Assembly: GCA_039621445.1 (NCBI GenBank)
Contig: CP154954.1
Location: forward strand, 52,985,357-53,049,356
Length of the DNA: 64,000 bases
Direction of reading: 5' to 3'
Source of the DNA: Euglena gracilis
Taxonomy: Eukaryota; Euglenida; Euglenophyceae; Euglenales
Positions 21,576-32,665 of the stretch are shown here, one piece after another (the first letter of the stretch is position 1; each line of letters begins with the position of its first letter). A model generated the notes under the pieces. That model was not told the DNA's origin. It was given only the letters and a program-made list of their open reading frames with translations, and ran no database searches. The position numbers and the translations under genes are program-made.

Positions 21576-21675
21576 CGTGAGGAGGACCGACGAGTTGAGA
21601 TTGGTCGGAGGTTGTCGTACTTGTTGCGGCACGGCGCCCGTCAGGCTGGGCTCAGGCCTCTGCTTCAGGATCAGC
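21576..21675 (+). CDS. TPT1: TPT1 exon: N-terminal RHGA motif
   Basis: The acceptor is GCCTTTTCGCAG. It encodes REEDRRVEIGRRLSYLLRHG and continues ARQAGLRPLLQDQ. LSYLLRHGA is the family's first catalytic motif (Arg and His). The end is placed at CAGC|GTTTTT, leaving one nt that fits the next exon. That makes a ~12-residue insertion between RHGARQAGL and PMERDGY compared with relatives. GC donors inside AGGCTGGGCTCAGGCC would shorten it. Confidence 0.8.
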
Positions 21676-24600
21676 GTTTTTTTTAGTCGTGGACCCCGGG
21701 GGGGGGGAGGGGGGGGATAGGGTGGGTGGGTCCGGCCGAGCCCCCCCCCGGGGGGGGGGTCCCCCCGGAGGGGGGTGGGATATACTTTTCGGCGCCGAAA
21801 GCGCTGGAAAAAGTGCTACTTTAGCATTTTTTTTCGCGATTTCCGGCCATTTTTTTTGTGGGTCCTCCGGGACCCCCCCCCGGGGGGCCCCCCAGGGGGT
21901 GGGTGGGTGGGGGGACCCCCCTCCCCCCGGTCTTAAAAAAACCCGTTCAGGATTTGCAGCACCTCCCTCAGCCACTGGCACGAAACACCAAAAAGTTTTA
22001 TTGATTAAGAACCTGTCAAAGCTCCCGTTTTTTGGCTTTTTTTGGACAAAATTGGCAGAAAAACCAATATTACAAACACCTGTTCCAAGCGCCAAGGAAA
22101 TTTTTTCCAGTTGGGACCCCTGGAGGGCGGGAGGGGCCCAGCTTGTGGAAGTCGGCTCAAGCTAGTGGAGTCCCAGAACCTCCCTTTAGGTCCTGAAGCA
22201 AAGGCCTGGCCGGGCTGCCGATGGAGCGCGACGGCTATGTCCCCCTGGCGGAGATACTCAAACGCCGTGACTTCTCTGGGTTGACCACCCAGGACATCAC
22301 GTGTGCTCTCATCTGGGTGCGCAAGTGATCTGTACCACCCACATCACAGGACCACGCTTCCTCATTGATTCACATTGCAGGGAGACAGAGTGGGACAACT
22401 GAAGTGCAACTGAACAAAAACTAACTGAAATTTAACCAATAAATCAAGAACCATTCGAGAACCAAAAGGCAAAAGAAACACCGAAATTTTTCAAAGATGG
22501 ATCAAGTCGGGATTTTTTTTTAAAAAAGTTGAAATTGAAAAATACTGTGGGGAGAGTGATATTTCTTTTTGTAAAAGGTTGTGCATATGTTGAAGGCTAC
22601 TGTTTGTCTCCCTACCAAAAAAAAACCACTTTTGCAACATTTCCCTTGCTTTAAAAAGCCTTTTGTTTAAAGTTAAAGAAAATGGAAAAATCGATGGCTA
22701 TTTTGTGTGGTTCAAGCGGAACGTTTGAAGTGGTGTTTCTTTCTCTTAATTGTTCGTTTATTGGCAGTCTTTTTGCCCACTCGCCAACCTGTTGTTTGTG
22801 CAGCGCTCTAGTTGCAGCTGACTCAAAGCAGCGATACCGTCTGCGCGAGGACCAAGGTCTTCGCTACCTTCCTCTTCTCATTGCAGCTTCACACCTCTCT
22901 CATCCCCCACATTTCAGTTCAGACTGTACCACGTGACCTTGTATTTGCAATTTCCAGTCTTTTCAATCATTCAACCCCACTGTTTTTGAAGTTCAGGCGC
23001 GGAGAGACAGATAATTTGCAAAGTCTTTGCCTTCGCAATGTTTGGTGTACCAGGTGGATGGGAGAGTTCAAGTATCGTTTTTCATTTTCTGCATGATTTA
23101 TAAGCACAGAAATTGTATTTTTGTGCTACCTGCATACGTTGACATGTTTTTTAAACAAAATATGCAGATTTTTCTGCGGTTTCTCATTTTGCAGGCTTTT
23201 TCCTCAGTGCTGTTTCTTTTTTTTGTTGATTCTGGACTTTTTCAGTCCGAGGTGGTTCCAAAGGACTTCAGTTTGCATCTTACTCTAGAATTTGCATCTT
23301 TCTACAATTGTTTTAGCTTTCTGTATTTTTTTTTTGCTTTTTTTGCGTTATTTCCCTGTTAATCAAATTGTGTGCATCGCAGGGGTGAATGTGTCCGCAG
23401 CATGTCTGCGGCTGCAAAGCCGGGACCCATAATGACCCCTCCCCTGTGTGTGCTTACCAACCATTCTGTTTCATAGTGGTCGCTCGGGGCATTTTCGATC
23501 CACCCACCCCCGGGGGTTATGGGTCAGCCTGGGCGGGAACCATATCATTGCTTAAGGTGTGTCCGACCCCACCTTCTGGGGGGGGGGGGCTGACTGACTA
23601 TTTTTTTTCGGAGTGTTTTTGTACCCTCCCAGGGGATCGCCAGGACTGGACGGCAATCGACCACCCAGCGCCTGAAAATTTTTGGGTCCTTTTTGGCCGA
23701 AGTCCATTGATTTTGAGCCATTTTTGGCCGAGTGGACTTCCGAATGGGGGGGGGGGGTAGGAAGTGGTGACTGGCTTTTGAAAAGTTACTGACAGGTTTT
23801 TTGAAAGTGGAAAGCCCCCCCCCCCCCCTGAGGGTCGGCAAGCAATGGTATTGCTGAATCCCAAAACCGACACTCCCCCCAGGAAGGATGTGCTTGAAAT
23901 GGGCAGGCACCCCATTACACCCCATAGTACAAAGCACCCCGCCCAGGTAAAGGAGGGGGGTGCCCCCCCTCACCTCCCTCCCCTCCAGGACTGGAGGAGG
24001 GGTCCAGACCCCCCTCTGCCTGCCAAGGAGTCTGGACCGACCACTCTAGGGTACCTGGGACCCCCCAAATTTGACAGATTTTGGCCCAAAAATAGACCCT
24101 TTTTCTTACGGTCTAAACCGGCGAAAACCCCATAAAAGATATTTCTGAAAATGCCTTTTTTTGTTTTCCTCTGCCCGGACTCTCGGACCACAAATTGTGG
24201 ACCAATGAAGAAAGTCTATGGTGCACCGGCGTTGGAGGTTGAGAGGTTCGGCAAGAGGATTGAGAAGTGAAACCGAGTGGTGAGTTTTAATGCTCACAAC
24301 AGGACAGCGGGGAAGGGCTCTGAGATGGACCTTCAGTCAGTCACCTCGAAACTGAGGGGCCGGGAAAATTTTTGGTTTTGTGGAGAGTCAAAGGGCCAGA
24401 AACCGAACTGAAGCCAGAGGCGAAAATTTTTAGAAAGTTGGCTGGAAAATGGCTGCTGGCTGACCCCTCCTCCAGAGGCATTCCCAGACTGGAACTGGCC
24501 CCAACTGGGGTCGAACTGTGTTCCAAAAAACTCATTTGCAAAAATGCAAAAAAATATTCCAATTATACAAAAATTCCAAAAAAATAACGCTTTAATGACT

Positions 24601-27600
24601 CCAAAAGCGAAAAATCCGTTACGGCAGGGTGGGATTCATTTAATTTTGGCCACTGGGCGAGGGGGGGGGGTTGGGATGCACGGTGTCGCTCAAAAACAGT
24701 TGACCCCATCCCCAGGGGTGGGAGGTCCAGCCGACCAGCCTGCAGCCCTTTTCCAGACAAAAGCTTTTACCAGCCTTGGACCTCCACTCATTTAAGTTTT
24801 ATTCATTTTACAGCTGCCTGAAGGGCAGCTGGGCGGTAAGAGAACAGGAAGAATGTTTGAAGAGATGGAAAAGATTGTTCATTTTCTGCCGTGACTGCCA
24901 CTTTGTTCCCAAAACTTTTTTGATGAAAAAAGTTTGGTGAACATAAATGAACCCAAATTTTTATTTCGGTAAATTCAAGTGAACACAATTTTTTTCTTGC
25001 TGAACACATGATACACAAAAAAAAGTCGGTGAAAAGGTTGGAAGGGGGTCCAACCCATCTCCCCCTCCATGTTGGGGGTCCAACCCTCCCCCCCTCAGGC
25101 TTCCCAATCATCACTGCCCACGCCAGAGGTGGGATTTTGGCCATTTGTTTGGCATGGTGCCAACAGATCAATCCATTTACATGTCCATGTATATTTTTGT
25201 CTCTTTCTTTGTACTGACCATTATTTTTTTCTGTGTTCACATGTGTTCACCAGATTTTTCTTTTGCTCATCTGGTTCTCACAGGAAATGATGCCGCATGG
25301 GAAATATGTCTGTGTCTTGGCACACTCTGCTGCGGGAGACAACAGAGGGGACGGGCGTTCAGGCAAACACGGCGAGGAATAATTGAAAAGAAATATGCCC
25401 TTTTGCCTGAACAGGGGTGTTGAATACGAAAAGGAAAGATGTTTTTAGAACACCAGGTACCATAGGAAATAAAGAAGGGTTTTTATTTGGAATCTGATTT
25501 GCGCAACTGCGCAAGTTATTGAAGTTTTAACTTTTTTTGCACAAGTAATTTTCAGCTTTTGTTTGCGTAATTGTCCAAGTAATTCAGTCCATCCTCGCCA
25601 ACACATTTTAAATCCTATTACGCATCTTCCCTCTAGCTGTAAAACAGGAGTGTTATTTCGAAGTCTTACAGGCTGTAAAGAAATAGTCATTGCAACCCTT
25701 TTGTCGGGCACCGCGTTTCTGTCTTTTCCAACAGACTAACCCCAACTCTATCACTCCAATGGCTAATTTCTGAGGATTTAAGCCTTTGATTAATTAAAAA
25801 TGTCTTTGTTCAACCCTTTTTCCAGAGTGCGTTTCGGACATTCATTGCACCCTTCATTCACTTGGGCGTTCATCCAGTGCTCCTCAGCCTTGCGTCACCG
25901 GCCACCTTCCAATGGCAGACAAGAGGGTGGCAGATTTCCGACCCCCCCCCCCGAAAGGGCAGAATATCCTTTCTGGTAGCAGTATTTACTGGGTGTATAC
26001 TCTTCAGAGTTGTGTACCTGTCAATCAGCTCCCATCTGCAAGACCACAGAGATTCACGGATTGTATTTTCGGAATTGTCTTGTGCTGGTTTTCAATTTGA
26101 ATTGGAACCTTCGAATTCGACAGTCATGGGCTGTTTTTTTTTGTTCGTTTTGAAGGGTCGTATTGTTGCATCCCACCACAAAGTGATTTTGCCTGTCCTT
26201 CTCCAATGCAATGGCCGAGTCTGCCATGGTTCGGTCCACAGGAGCGCTTTTCATCTGCGCGCAGCAGGGGCACTCCCTGGAGGTGCCGGAACTGCACTTG
26301 CAACCCATCACCCGGCTGAGGATGCCCCCATCTGCATCCATGGCATGCCATTGCGTTTTCGTCGTTGTGCAGTTGACCTCTTCCACCCCTCCTGGGCCAA
26401 GTGGGGGTCTGGGATCCCGGAACCGAAAATTTTTTCTTCCCTGCCACTTTGTGTCGGAAAACTACTGTTTTTTTAAAAAAAAATGTAACGTGCACGTTGA
26501 AAGGTATTTGTTGTATGTTTTTTCTCAAAAAACATTTTTGGAATATTTACCTTGCTTAATTATTTTTGTTTCAAATTAAATAAAATGGAATAGTTGATGG
26601 CCATTTTGTTTAGCCCCAGGGCTCAATATAAGGAGGACGTACGGGGTTTGAGGTGGGGCGGTGCCCCCCCCCACCCCCGGACTGGAGGGGGGTCCAGACC
26701 ACCCCCCCACCTGCCAAGGGGGTCCGGACCGACCTGGTGAGTCATCCGGGACCCCCCCCAAACGGTCAAAATTTTCCGTTCCTCCTTTGCGAAAATTCTT
26801 GTTTGCATTTTTTTTGTCATTTTTTTTTGCCCAAAAAGTGCCCAAAATGGAATTTTTGGCCGTTTTGTGGGGAGGGAGGGTCAATTTTTTTTCCCGGTCC
26901 GGCGCCTCGCGAAAATCGGTCACCTGGACCGCGCCACTGTTTAGCCGGGGAGGGTGTCCCCCCCCTCACTCCTGGACTGGAGGACCCCCACCTGCCCTTA
27001 AATCGAAGCCTGGCTGGCCCCCAGGCCGGGGCCATATGGGAATATGCCTGGTGGGGGCTGCCAGGGCATTAACTGAGAGGGGGGAGGGGGTGGTCCTGGA
27101 CTGGGGAGTTGCGCCCGTCTGAATTTTTTGGAATGTGCCTTAGGCTGTGGGCAGCGACATGGCAGTGAGTGCGATATACAATTGTCAGGTTTGGTTTGGG
27201 GTGGGGTTGACCACGGGGGGGTTTTTGCATGATGTGGTGGGCATTGGAGTTTGGGATTTTTATACGACCACCCGGGAAGTGTCCGGAAGTGCCATGGAAG
27301 CACCCGAAAAAAAGTCAAGTGTTCGAGTCAGTTGTATTCATGCGGTTTCTTTGCAAAGCGATAGCCTTCCAAAAGTTGGCCGGCGAGGGGAGGACAGGGT
27401 CTCCCTTGTTGGCAGGGACCTTCTACAGCCGATGGGGCGAAATAGTGCAATCGGGGTTGTCCCCTATGACGAGGCAGCACATTCATTTCGCCACGCAGCC
27501 CCCGGATTTCAAAGGCCACATCCCCGGTATGCCAGTTAAGGCGTCGCTGTGCAGCACATGAGGCATGCGGATTCCGCCCTTCCACCGCCTCAGACACGGT

Positions 27601-30600
27601 GCTTCTGCATTTTCTCACCTTTCATTTTCTCACTCTCTCAAAGATCCAGAATCTGCCAAATTAGCTTTCAGTTTGTGGAGTACACCCCTCCGCAATTCTG
27701 CAAAGGAAATCACCCTGAAAGCATTTTTTTTGCCATCATTTGCGGGTTGTTGAATTATTGTCACAGTCTCCAAATTTCCCCTCTTCTTCCTCCTGGTTTT
27801 TTTTAAATCGCATGTCAGTTTCACGCCTCCCCCGACCAAGAAGCATTGCCTTTTGGCAGTCTGCAAGATGGTTTATTATTGTTGTGATTATTTCATGGCT
27901 GATCCCATGTTCATTGTGATGTTTTTTTTTATTGTGTCTTGGAAAGTTGCTTCTGCTGACACATTGCCTGGATTTCAATTGCAGGGTTGCGGGCTCGAGC
28001 CGAGGTTCTGATTCATCTGAATGTGGCCAAATGCTTACAAGGTGCAGCGCTGCACCGTCAATGCACAGAATTATTTTTGTTAGCAGTTGGGCCAGAAACG
28101 AATGAACGCCCATTTGCATCATTATTTTGATACAATGTCGATGGGCATTATTTGGTCTTGCGCAAATGCATCTGGATCATTACCTATTCACGCCATCATT
28201 ACAACGTATTATTTGGTGTTGTTCGACAATTCCAACGTTTTGGGACACCATGGGAGCTATTTCGTTGTAAGCAAGGACGCCCCCCTCTAATCTTTCATGA
28301 CGTACCCTTTGACCCCCCCAATTTTTTTTGTTGCGTTATAAAACTGTAAAATTTTGTTGGACTTGGGAACTCTGCACGTCACTGGCCACCAAAATTTTGG
28401 ACGCGGAAGGACAAGGAATCCTTGCCTTTCAACTTTCGGACCCCCATTCTGTACCGGCAACCATCTCAATGCCCACATTGCTCATATTGTGATTCAATTT
28501 GAGCTCTTGTGCATGGCAGCCCTGTGACGGGTGGGTGGGAAGCGGCCAAGGCAGGGTTGGATGTTTGAGGAGGGCCCTGTCCAAACTTCTGGCTTTTGGT
28601 GGGGGTGTCCCCCCCCCTTTGACCCCCCAGGGGAGGGGTCTGGACCCCCCCGACCAGGCACCTATAGCTAAAATGGCCTAAAATGGCCTGAAATGGCCTA
28701 AAATGACTTTTTGACCCCCTATAGGTGGGGTTCCCTAAAATGGCCTAAAATGGCCTAAAATGGCCTAAAATGGCCTAAAATGGGAAAATTTTTGTTGCAC
28801 AACAATTTTTTTGTGAACAATTGAAGCCATTCAGGTAATGCCTTTCAGTGACTTTTGTTAATAATACTAACCCAACTAATACAGTAATAGTTTCAGTCCT
28901 CAAATCTATTGTCCCCAACCTTCTTTTGGTGCTGAATTTTGATGGTTTGGACAGCTGTATTTTTTCTCACTCCGATCTTTTTTGGTGTGCAACGATGTCT
29001 GCTTCACAAATAATGAAGCAGCGCAAATTTGGGACGAGGCGTGCTAAAAAGATAGAAAAAAAGATGGAAAAATCGCAATTGAAGGATGTGTGTGCTCTTT
29101 CGTTAGGCACCGTGGATTCTTTCAAATCACGAACCAGCACAATTTGGGGATTTTCCAAAACATTTCACAAATAATCACGCCGAATGATCAAATAACCCAA
29201 ACAACTTCAAATATTTATGAATGAAATTCTCTTATGAACGTGTTCAGAGGGTTTTCTTTTTAGCATTAAGTTTCTCCAATGGCTAAAACAATGCCAAAAT
29301 CAATTGAATTTCACCAGGCAACAGCATCATCAAATTTGGTGTTGGACCGAAAATCCCCAAATGACGTCTAAGGTTTGGGGTGTCTTATGGCGTGGGTGGG
29401 GTCTCTTATATTTGGGGCTTGGGAGTCAATCTTCATCAGAGATGTTGCCAATGTTGTTGTTGTTGGTCCGTCAGAGTACAGACAACACAATTGCTGTATT
29501 TTTTGCACCCCCCCGGTCAGTAGCGATATTCAGCGGTCGTTGGACAAGGGGGGGGGTAGTTTTTTTTGCAAATTTATCGAACAGGTTGCAACGCATTTCT
29601 TGCTCACAATTTTGGAGAAAACTGCATCACACCTAAACAATCAATCGAGTTGATGCTCATTCATGGAACAAACCTCCACTCTGTTCCGCGTGGCATCGTT
29701 CCACGGGCTTTTCCGTCGTGCTTTTTTGGTTTTTGCGGCAACCATAACTTCGGCTGTGCACAGAAAAGTTGACAGCCTCAGAAAAAAAAACAAAAATTTT
29801 CGGAAACGTCTTTTTGAGAAATCCCACAAAATGGTGTTGATTTCACAAAATACAAAAAACCGGGGTACCTTTTTGGTAGCGCACAGGGGGGGGGGAAATT
29901 GATATCCGCAATTTTTCCGCAATTTCCGCAATTTTCCGCAATTTCCGCAATTTTCCGTAATTTTTCCGCAATTTCCGCAATTTTTCATTTTGGCCGAAGT
30001 CCATTGATTTTGAGCCATTTTTGGCTGAGTGGACTTCCGACTGGGGGGGGAGGTAGGAAGTGGTGACTGGCTTAAGTTACTGACAGGTTTTTTGAAAGTG
30101 GAAAGACCCCCCCCCTGAGGGTCGGCAAGCAATGGTATTGCTGAATCCCAAAACCGACACTCCCCCCAGGAAGGATGTGCTTGAAATGGGCAGATCAAGC
30201 GTGTTGATTTGTGCTCGCCTGCATCAACGTGGGTGTTGCGGTGTTCTGAACCTCACAATTGAAAATTTTCTAAGTCCCCCCAAGCAGAAATGTGTATACC
30301 CGATATCAATTTTTCCGCAATTTTTCCGCCATTTCCGCAATTTTCCCGCAATTTTTCCGAAGGCCTCCGATATCAATTCCCCCCCTGTAGCGCAAATAAA
30401 AAATTTCAATTTTAGTCCAACGTTAAATTCTTACTGTTCAGAATTCCTCCATGGGCATGAATTAAGATTTGTTGGGTTTCCCATGGTTTTGATCCAGTGT
30501 TCATGAATTTTGCATGCTTTTTTGGATGTACATTTCTTATTACTGAATAAAAGAGGGTTTGCACACGTTATGCTACAGTTTTCGGGACAAAAATGACGGA

Positions 30601-31815
30601 AAATTATGATTTTCAGAACCCCCACCTACACCATTTTAAGGTGTAGGTGGGGGCCTAAAATGGCCTAAAATGGCCTAAAATGGCCTTAAATGGCCTAAAA
30701 TGGCCTAAAATGGCCTAAAATGGGGAAATTTTGGGGCTTGACTATAGGTGCCTGCCCCCGACCAAGGTGCTTCCCGACTGACCCCAGGACCCCCAAAAGG
30801 TCAACATTTTGCTTCTGGCGCTTTGGACTGCCTTTTAGGACCATCTTGACAGAATTTTTGCCTAAAAAGTGCCCAAAAGTGCATTTTGGGTCGATTTGGG
30901 AGTAAAATGTTTCAGCCCAGCGCAAGTGCTGGGCCAAAGGTCAGTCAATTTGGGCCATGCCTCAGTTTAGGTGGGGAGAGTGACCCCCCCCCTGTTTGCT
31001 ATGCGGCTGTTTGTTTGTTTGGTTACTTGTATCCCGTCTTCTGGCCTGGTGTTCTCTTCCACCTCTGGCCAATTTGTCTGTGTTTGTGGAGGGTGTCCCC
31101 CCCCCCCCCCGACCTCAGGGGTGGCCCGACCCTTTTCATGGAACCCTGGGCCAAGGGCCCCGGTAATGGCAACAATGCGACTGTCATAAAAGTACAAAAT
31201 GGATACAGACTTCCAATCCCCCACTAAGTTTTAGGTCAAATTTTTCCTCAGGCGCCGTGGAAAGTTTTCTGCGCTTCTGCGGTGCCGTGGTGGGTGGGGG
31301 GCCATCTCGTACGGCCCTTCCCCCGGAGCGAGATCTACCACGCCGTCTTGAGGGCATTCAACACTGCCCAACAATTGTAGGAGCCGCGTCTGCGTTGGGG
31401 GGATATGGGTTGCACAACGGGGGGTTCCTTTGGGATCTGGAGTGGGTTGTGGTGGGAGGTGCTGCCACACTTGCCATGCAAAAAAATTCATGCCATAACA
31501 TTCATGTTTTTAAAACCCCCTTTTTTGCTTTTTTTGCAAAATCGACGAAAAACCTGAAGATTTGCATTTTCTTGCATGGCTTTTAATTATTTGCACAAGG
31601 GATTTGGTAGATGCAGAGCACTCCATATGTCACACGTGGAATTGACTCCATGTGCCCATTTTTTTTTCCTTGTGTGTTGCCCCTCAGATGGGATGGCGCT
31701 CTTCCGCAGCGGCAACGACGTTATTCTGACCCGCGGCCTCCAGGGGCGGGTCCCCGCCGACTACTTCCAGTATCTTGAAGACGCGAGCACCCACCATCGC
31801 CTGTGGCCCCGCTGA
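21576..31815 (+). CDS. TPT1: tRNA 2'-phosphotransferase gene (Tpt1/KptA family), multi-exon
   Basis: Tpt1 removes the 2'-phosphate left at the splice junction of ligated tRNA, transferring it to NAD+. Exons recognised in order carry RRLSYLLRHGA, MERDGYVPLAEIL, FSGLTTQDI, SKQRYRL, AQQGHSLEVPEL, HGTFYSRWGEIVQSGL, MTRQHIHFA, and the C-terminal DGMALFRSGNDVIL...DYF. These follow the whole KptA domain order, and most junction phases agree exactly. Identity is certain. Two oddities stand out. The exon at 26242 needs one additional C to stay in frame, and the Arg of the family motif RAxQGHS, one of four catalytic residues (Arg-His-Arg-Arg), is Cys here (ICAQQGHS). The segment joining HIP to DGMAL (family GMR...CEI) is unresolved. 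It may be a functional gene with sequence errors, or a decaying copy. Confidence 0.9.
21689..21930. repeat. TATACTTTTCGGCGCCGAA repeat copy in TPT1 intron
   Basis: ATACTTTTCGGCGCCGAAAG, then GAAAAAGTGCTACTTTAGCA and a GGGTCC block flanked by G/C runs. The same order occurs at 49071-49340 and 50480-50745 (partly inverted at 50640-50745). Confidence 0.75.
22204..22300 (+). CDS. TPT1: TPT1 exon: DGYVPLAEIL
   Basis: It reads GLPMERDGYVPLAEILKRRD then FSGLTTQDI, the conserved winged-helix-like N-terminal lobe of Tpt1. The donor is CATCAC|GTGTGC. The remaining AC joins the C of the next exon to give Thr. The acceptor AGCAAAG is in phase with the previous exon. Confidence 0.88.
22804..22856 (+). 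CDS. TPT1: TPT1 exon: SKQRYRL
   Basis: A 53-nt exon between TTGTTTGTGCAG and CCAAG|GTCTTC encodes ALVAADSKQRYRLREDQ. KQR(Y/F) is a family signature. The last G joins GA of the next exon to give Gly, restoring REDQG-ALFICAQQGHS. Confidence 0.88.
23541..23903. repeat. Intron repeat, near-identical partner at 29990-30190
   Basis: From GGCCGAAGTCCATTGATTTT through GAGTGGACTTCCGA, GACAGGTTTTTTGAAAGTGG, GGGTCGGCAAGCAATGGTAT and AGGAAGGATGTGCTTGAAAT, the two copies differ at only a few positions over about 200 bp. Both lie in TPT1 introns. Diverged copies lie at 16987, 19690 and 33878. Confidence 0.85.
23940..26230. other. TPT1 intron body, no separate gene recognised
   Basis: This stretch holds a repeat of the ACTGGAGG...GGTCCAGACC family (23950-24130) and A/T-rich unique sequence. 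At 25490-25590 there are loose GCGCAAGTTATTGAA/GCACAAGTAATTTTCA units. No splice-bounded open frame of conserved type is seen. Confidence 0.4.
26242..26342 (+). CDS. TPT1: TPT1 exon: QGHS motif, Arg-to-Cys and -1 nt
   Basis: After GGTCCACAG the frame reads ALFICAQQGHSLEVPELHLQ then PIT. It must then shift by one base, within CACCCGG at 26309-26315, to read AEDAPICIHG. With one more C the reading is PITPAEDAPICIHG, the expected length. The family has Arg where ICAQQGHS has Cys (TGC; CGC would be Arg). The exon ends CATG|GCATGC, a GC-type donor, and joins GGACC to give the invariant HGT. Confidence 0.85.
26628..27010. repeat. GGACTGGAGG/GGTCCAGACC repeat copy
   Basis: The order is ATATAAGGAGGACGTACGGG, ACTGGAGGGGGGTCCAGACC, a GGTCAAAATTTTCCG/TTTGCATTTTTTT middle, a second GACTGGAGGA block, and CACCTGCCCTTAAATCGAAG. 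It recurs at 39140-39412 and 51388-51690, and in part at 23950, 28595, 30745, 44080 and 46450. Confidence 0.75.
27416..27526 (+). CDS. TPT1: TPT1 exon: HGT-FY...HIHFA
   Basis: It follows TCCCTTGTTGGCAG and reads TFYSRWGEIVQSGLSPMTRQ then HIHFATQPPDFKGHIP. The Arg in MTRQHIHF is the last catalytic Arg of the family. The donor CCCCG|GTATGC leaves one nt. The start phase (two nt) matches CATG of the previous exon. Confidence 0.9.
28673..28790. repeat. (CCTAAAATGG)n decamer tandem repeat
   Basis: Runs of CCTAAAATGG with a short interruption (TGACTTTTTGACCCCCTATA). A second array of the same decamer lies at 30650-30724 in the same intron. Confidence 0.9.
28848..29174 (+). CDS. Hypothetical 108-codon ORF nested in TPT1 intron
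   Basis: An ATG-initiated frame of ordinary composition, much lower in GC than the exons. The second half is basic and helix-like (MSASQIMKQRKFGTRRAKKI, EKKMEKSQLKDVCALSLG). No family is recognised. It could be a remnant of an inserted element's gene, or chance in A/T-rich DNA. Confidence 0.25.
   Translation: MTFVNNTNPTNTVIVSVLKSIVPNLLLVLNFDGLDSCIFSHSDLFWCATMSASQIMKQRKFGTRRAKKIEKKMEKSQLKDVCALSLGTVDSFKSRTSTIWGFSKTFHK
29884..30387. mobile_element. CAGGGG-family TIR element with CCGCAATTTT tandem core
   Basis: It starts CAGGGGGGGGGG, then AAATTGATATC, and ends GATATCAATT, a C-run and CTG. It is flanked by a perfect 7-bp direct repeat, TAGCGCA, at 29877-29883 and 30388-30394. The sub-ends are tandem CCGCAATTTT units, with TTTTTCCGAAGGCC next to the right end. 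The centre contains the intron repeat also present at 23693, so another repeat sits nested inside. Non-coding. Confidence 0.85.
30650..30724. repeat. (CCTAAAATGG)n decamer tandem repeat
   Basis: Seven or so decamer units preceded by GGTGTAGGTGGGGG, itself part of the short palindrome CCCCCACCTACACC...GGTGTAGGTGGGGG. Confidence 0.9.
31328..31358 (+). other. TPT1: Possible missing TPT1 exon, unresolved
   Basis: The family segment GMR...CEI...(L)AL-A(D) must be encoded between 27526 and 31688. A short stretch here can read SEIYHAVLRA. A wider frame from a TTTTTCCTCAG acceptor at about 31248 reads differently. Neither gives an exact match with clean splice sites. Confidence 0.25.
31688..31815 (+). 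CDS. TPT1: TPT1 terminal exon
   Basis: After GTTGCCCCTCAG it reads (D)GMALFRSGNDVILTRGLQ then GRVPADYFQYLEDASTHHRL to a TGA at 31813-31815. It matches the family's C-terminal DGIPFFRSANGVILTPG...F..KYF. The last six residues or so are unconserved, as usual at this end. Confidence 0.92.
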
Positions 31816-32574
31816 CCGTTGACTGCCCCGCACTCGACCACTTGGCCATTTGCAACACCTTGTTGGTTGACTTTGGTGCAGGGGTTGCTGTACTCACGTC
31901 CGACGCCGAAGGTACAGGCTACCCCAGGGTTGTACGGGAAGCTCCGCAGACATGAGGTAGGTGGTGGGGGGTCACCTCCCCCTCCTAGGGGGGTAAGGTG
32001 GTAGGGGGGGGGTCCCCCAACCCACCCCCCTAGTTTTGGAAGGGGCAAAACAAAAAAAACTTCCGGCGCTTCGCACCAGGTGTGTATTTTAGGACCCTCT
32101 TGAGGCTCAATATGAAATTTTGCACTCAAAGACGAGAAGTTCCGGCGACCGAAAACTGGGGTAGGAGGGGGGGCCCTCCTAGTTTTGAAAGGGGACCCCC
32201 CCTCCTCCAAGGTTCCAAGGCAACCCCCCAAAAAGAAACTTTTTGGGGAAATTTACGTGGATTGGACCCAGCCTGACACAGCAACCCCCCCAGAGGGGTT
32301 TGTGTGCTTTGAACAGGTGCCACGTTCCAGAAGCACCCATTTCCCTGATTGTTATAGAGAAGCTAGGCGGTCTGTCAGATGTTGATTGTGTGGAAGATGT
32401 TGGCGATCAGGCAGAAAGCCGTCCGAACGGTGGCAAACTGGGTTTTTCGTGCCACTGAATCAGTTTGCCTTGTTCCAATGCATGTCGCCTGCTGGTGTGG
32501 GATTCTGGCGGACCGCAGGTGCTTGGGGGGGGGTCCCCCCCCCTGCCCGCCGACCCCCCCGCCCCCCGACTGGG

Positions 32575-32665
32575 CGGCCGCCCACTTCCCGGACCCCGCC
32601 GTGCCAGTCTGGACCGACGGTGGCCGCGCCACCGGCGAATTCGTGCTGGACACTGCCCGGTCCCT
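32575..32665 (+). CDS. Coding-like island, unknown
   Basis: A GC-rich, codon-biased frame reads DWAAAHFPDPAVPVWTDGGR then ATGEFVLDTARSL, with a possible donor TGAC|GTGCCT. No clear acceptor is present (a C-run precedes it). It lies between the TPT1 stop and the signal-peptide exon and could be the first part of a gene on the + strand. Not recognised. Confidence 0.3.

Noticed and set aside
22926-23361. Phe/Leu-rich frames as a membrane-protein exon
   Set aside because: T-rich intron sequence of the TPT1 gene; no splice-bounded exon, and the frames are typical of T-runs.
28673-30724. (CCTAAAATGG)n or element-core tandem repeats as a CRISPR array
   Set aside because: The units are contiguous without unique spacers and there are no cas-like genes; the DNA is eukaryotic with spliced genes.
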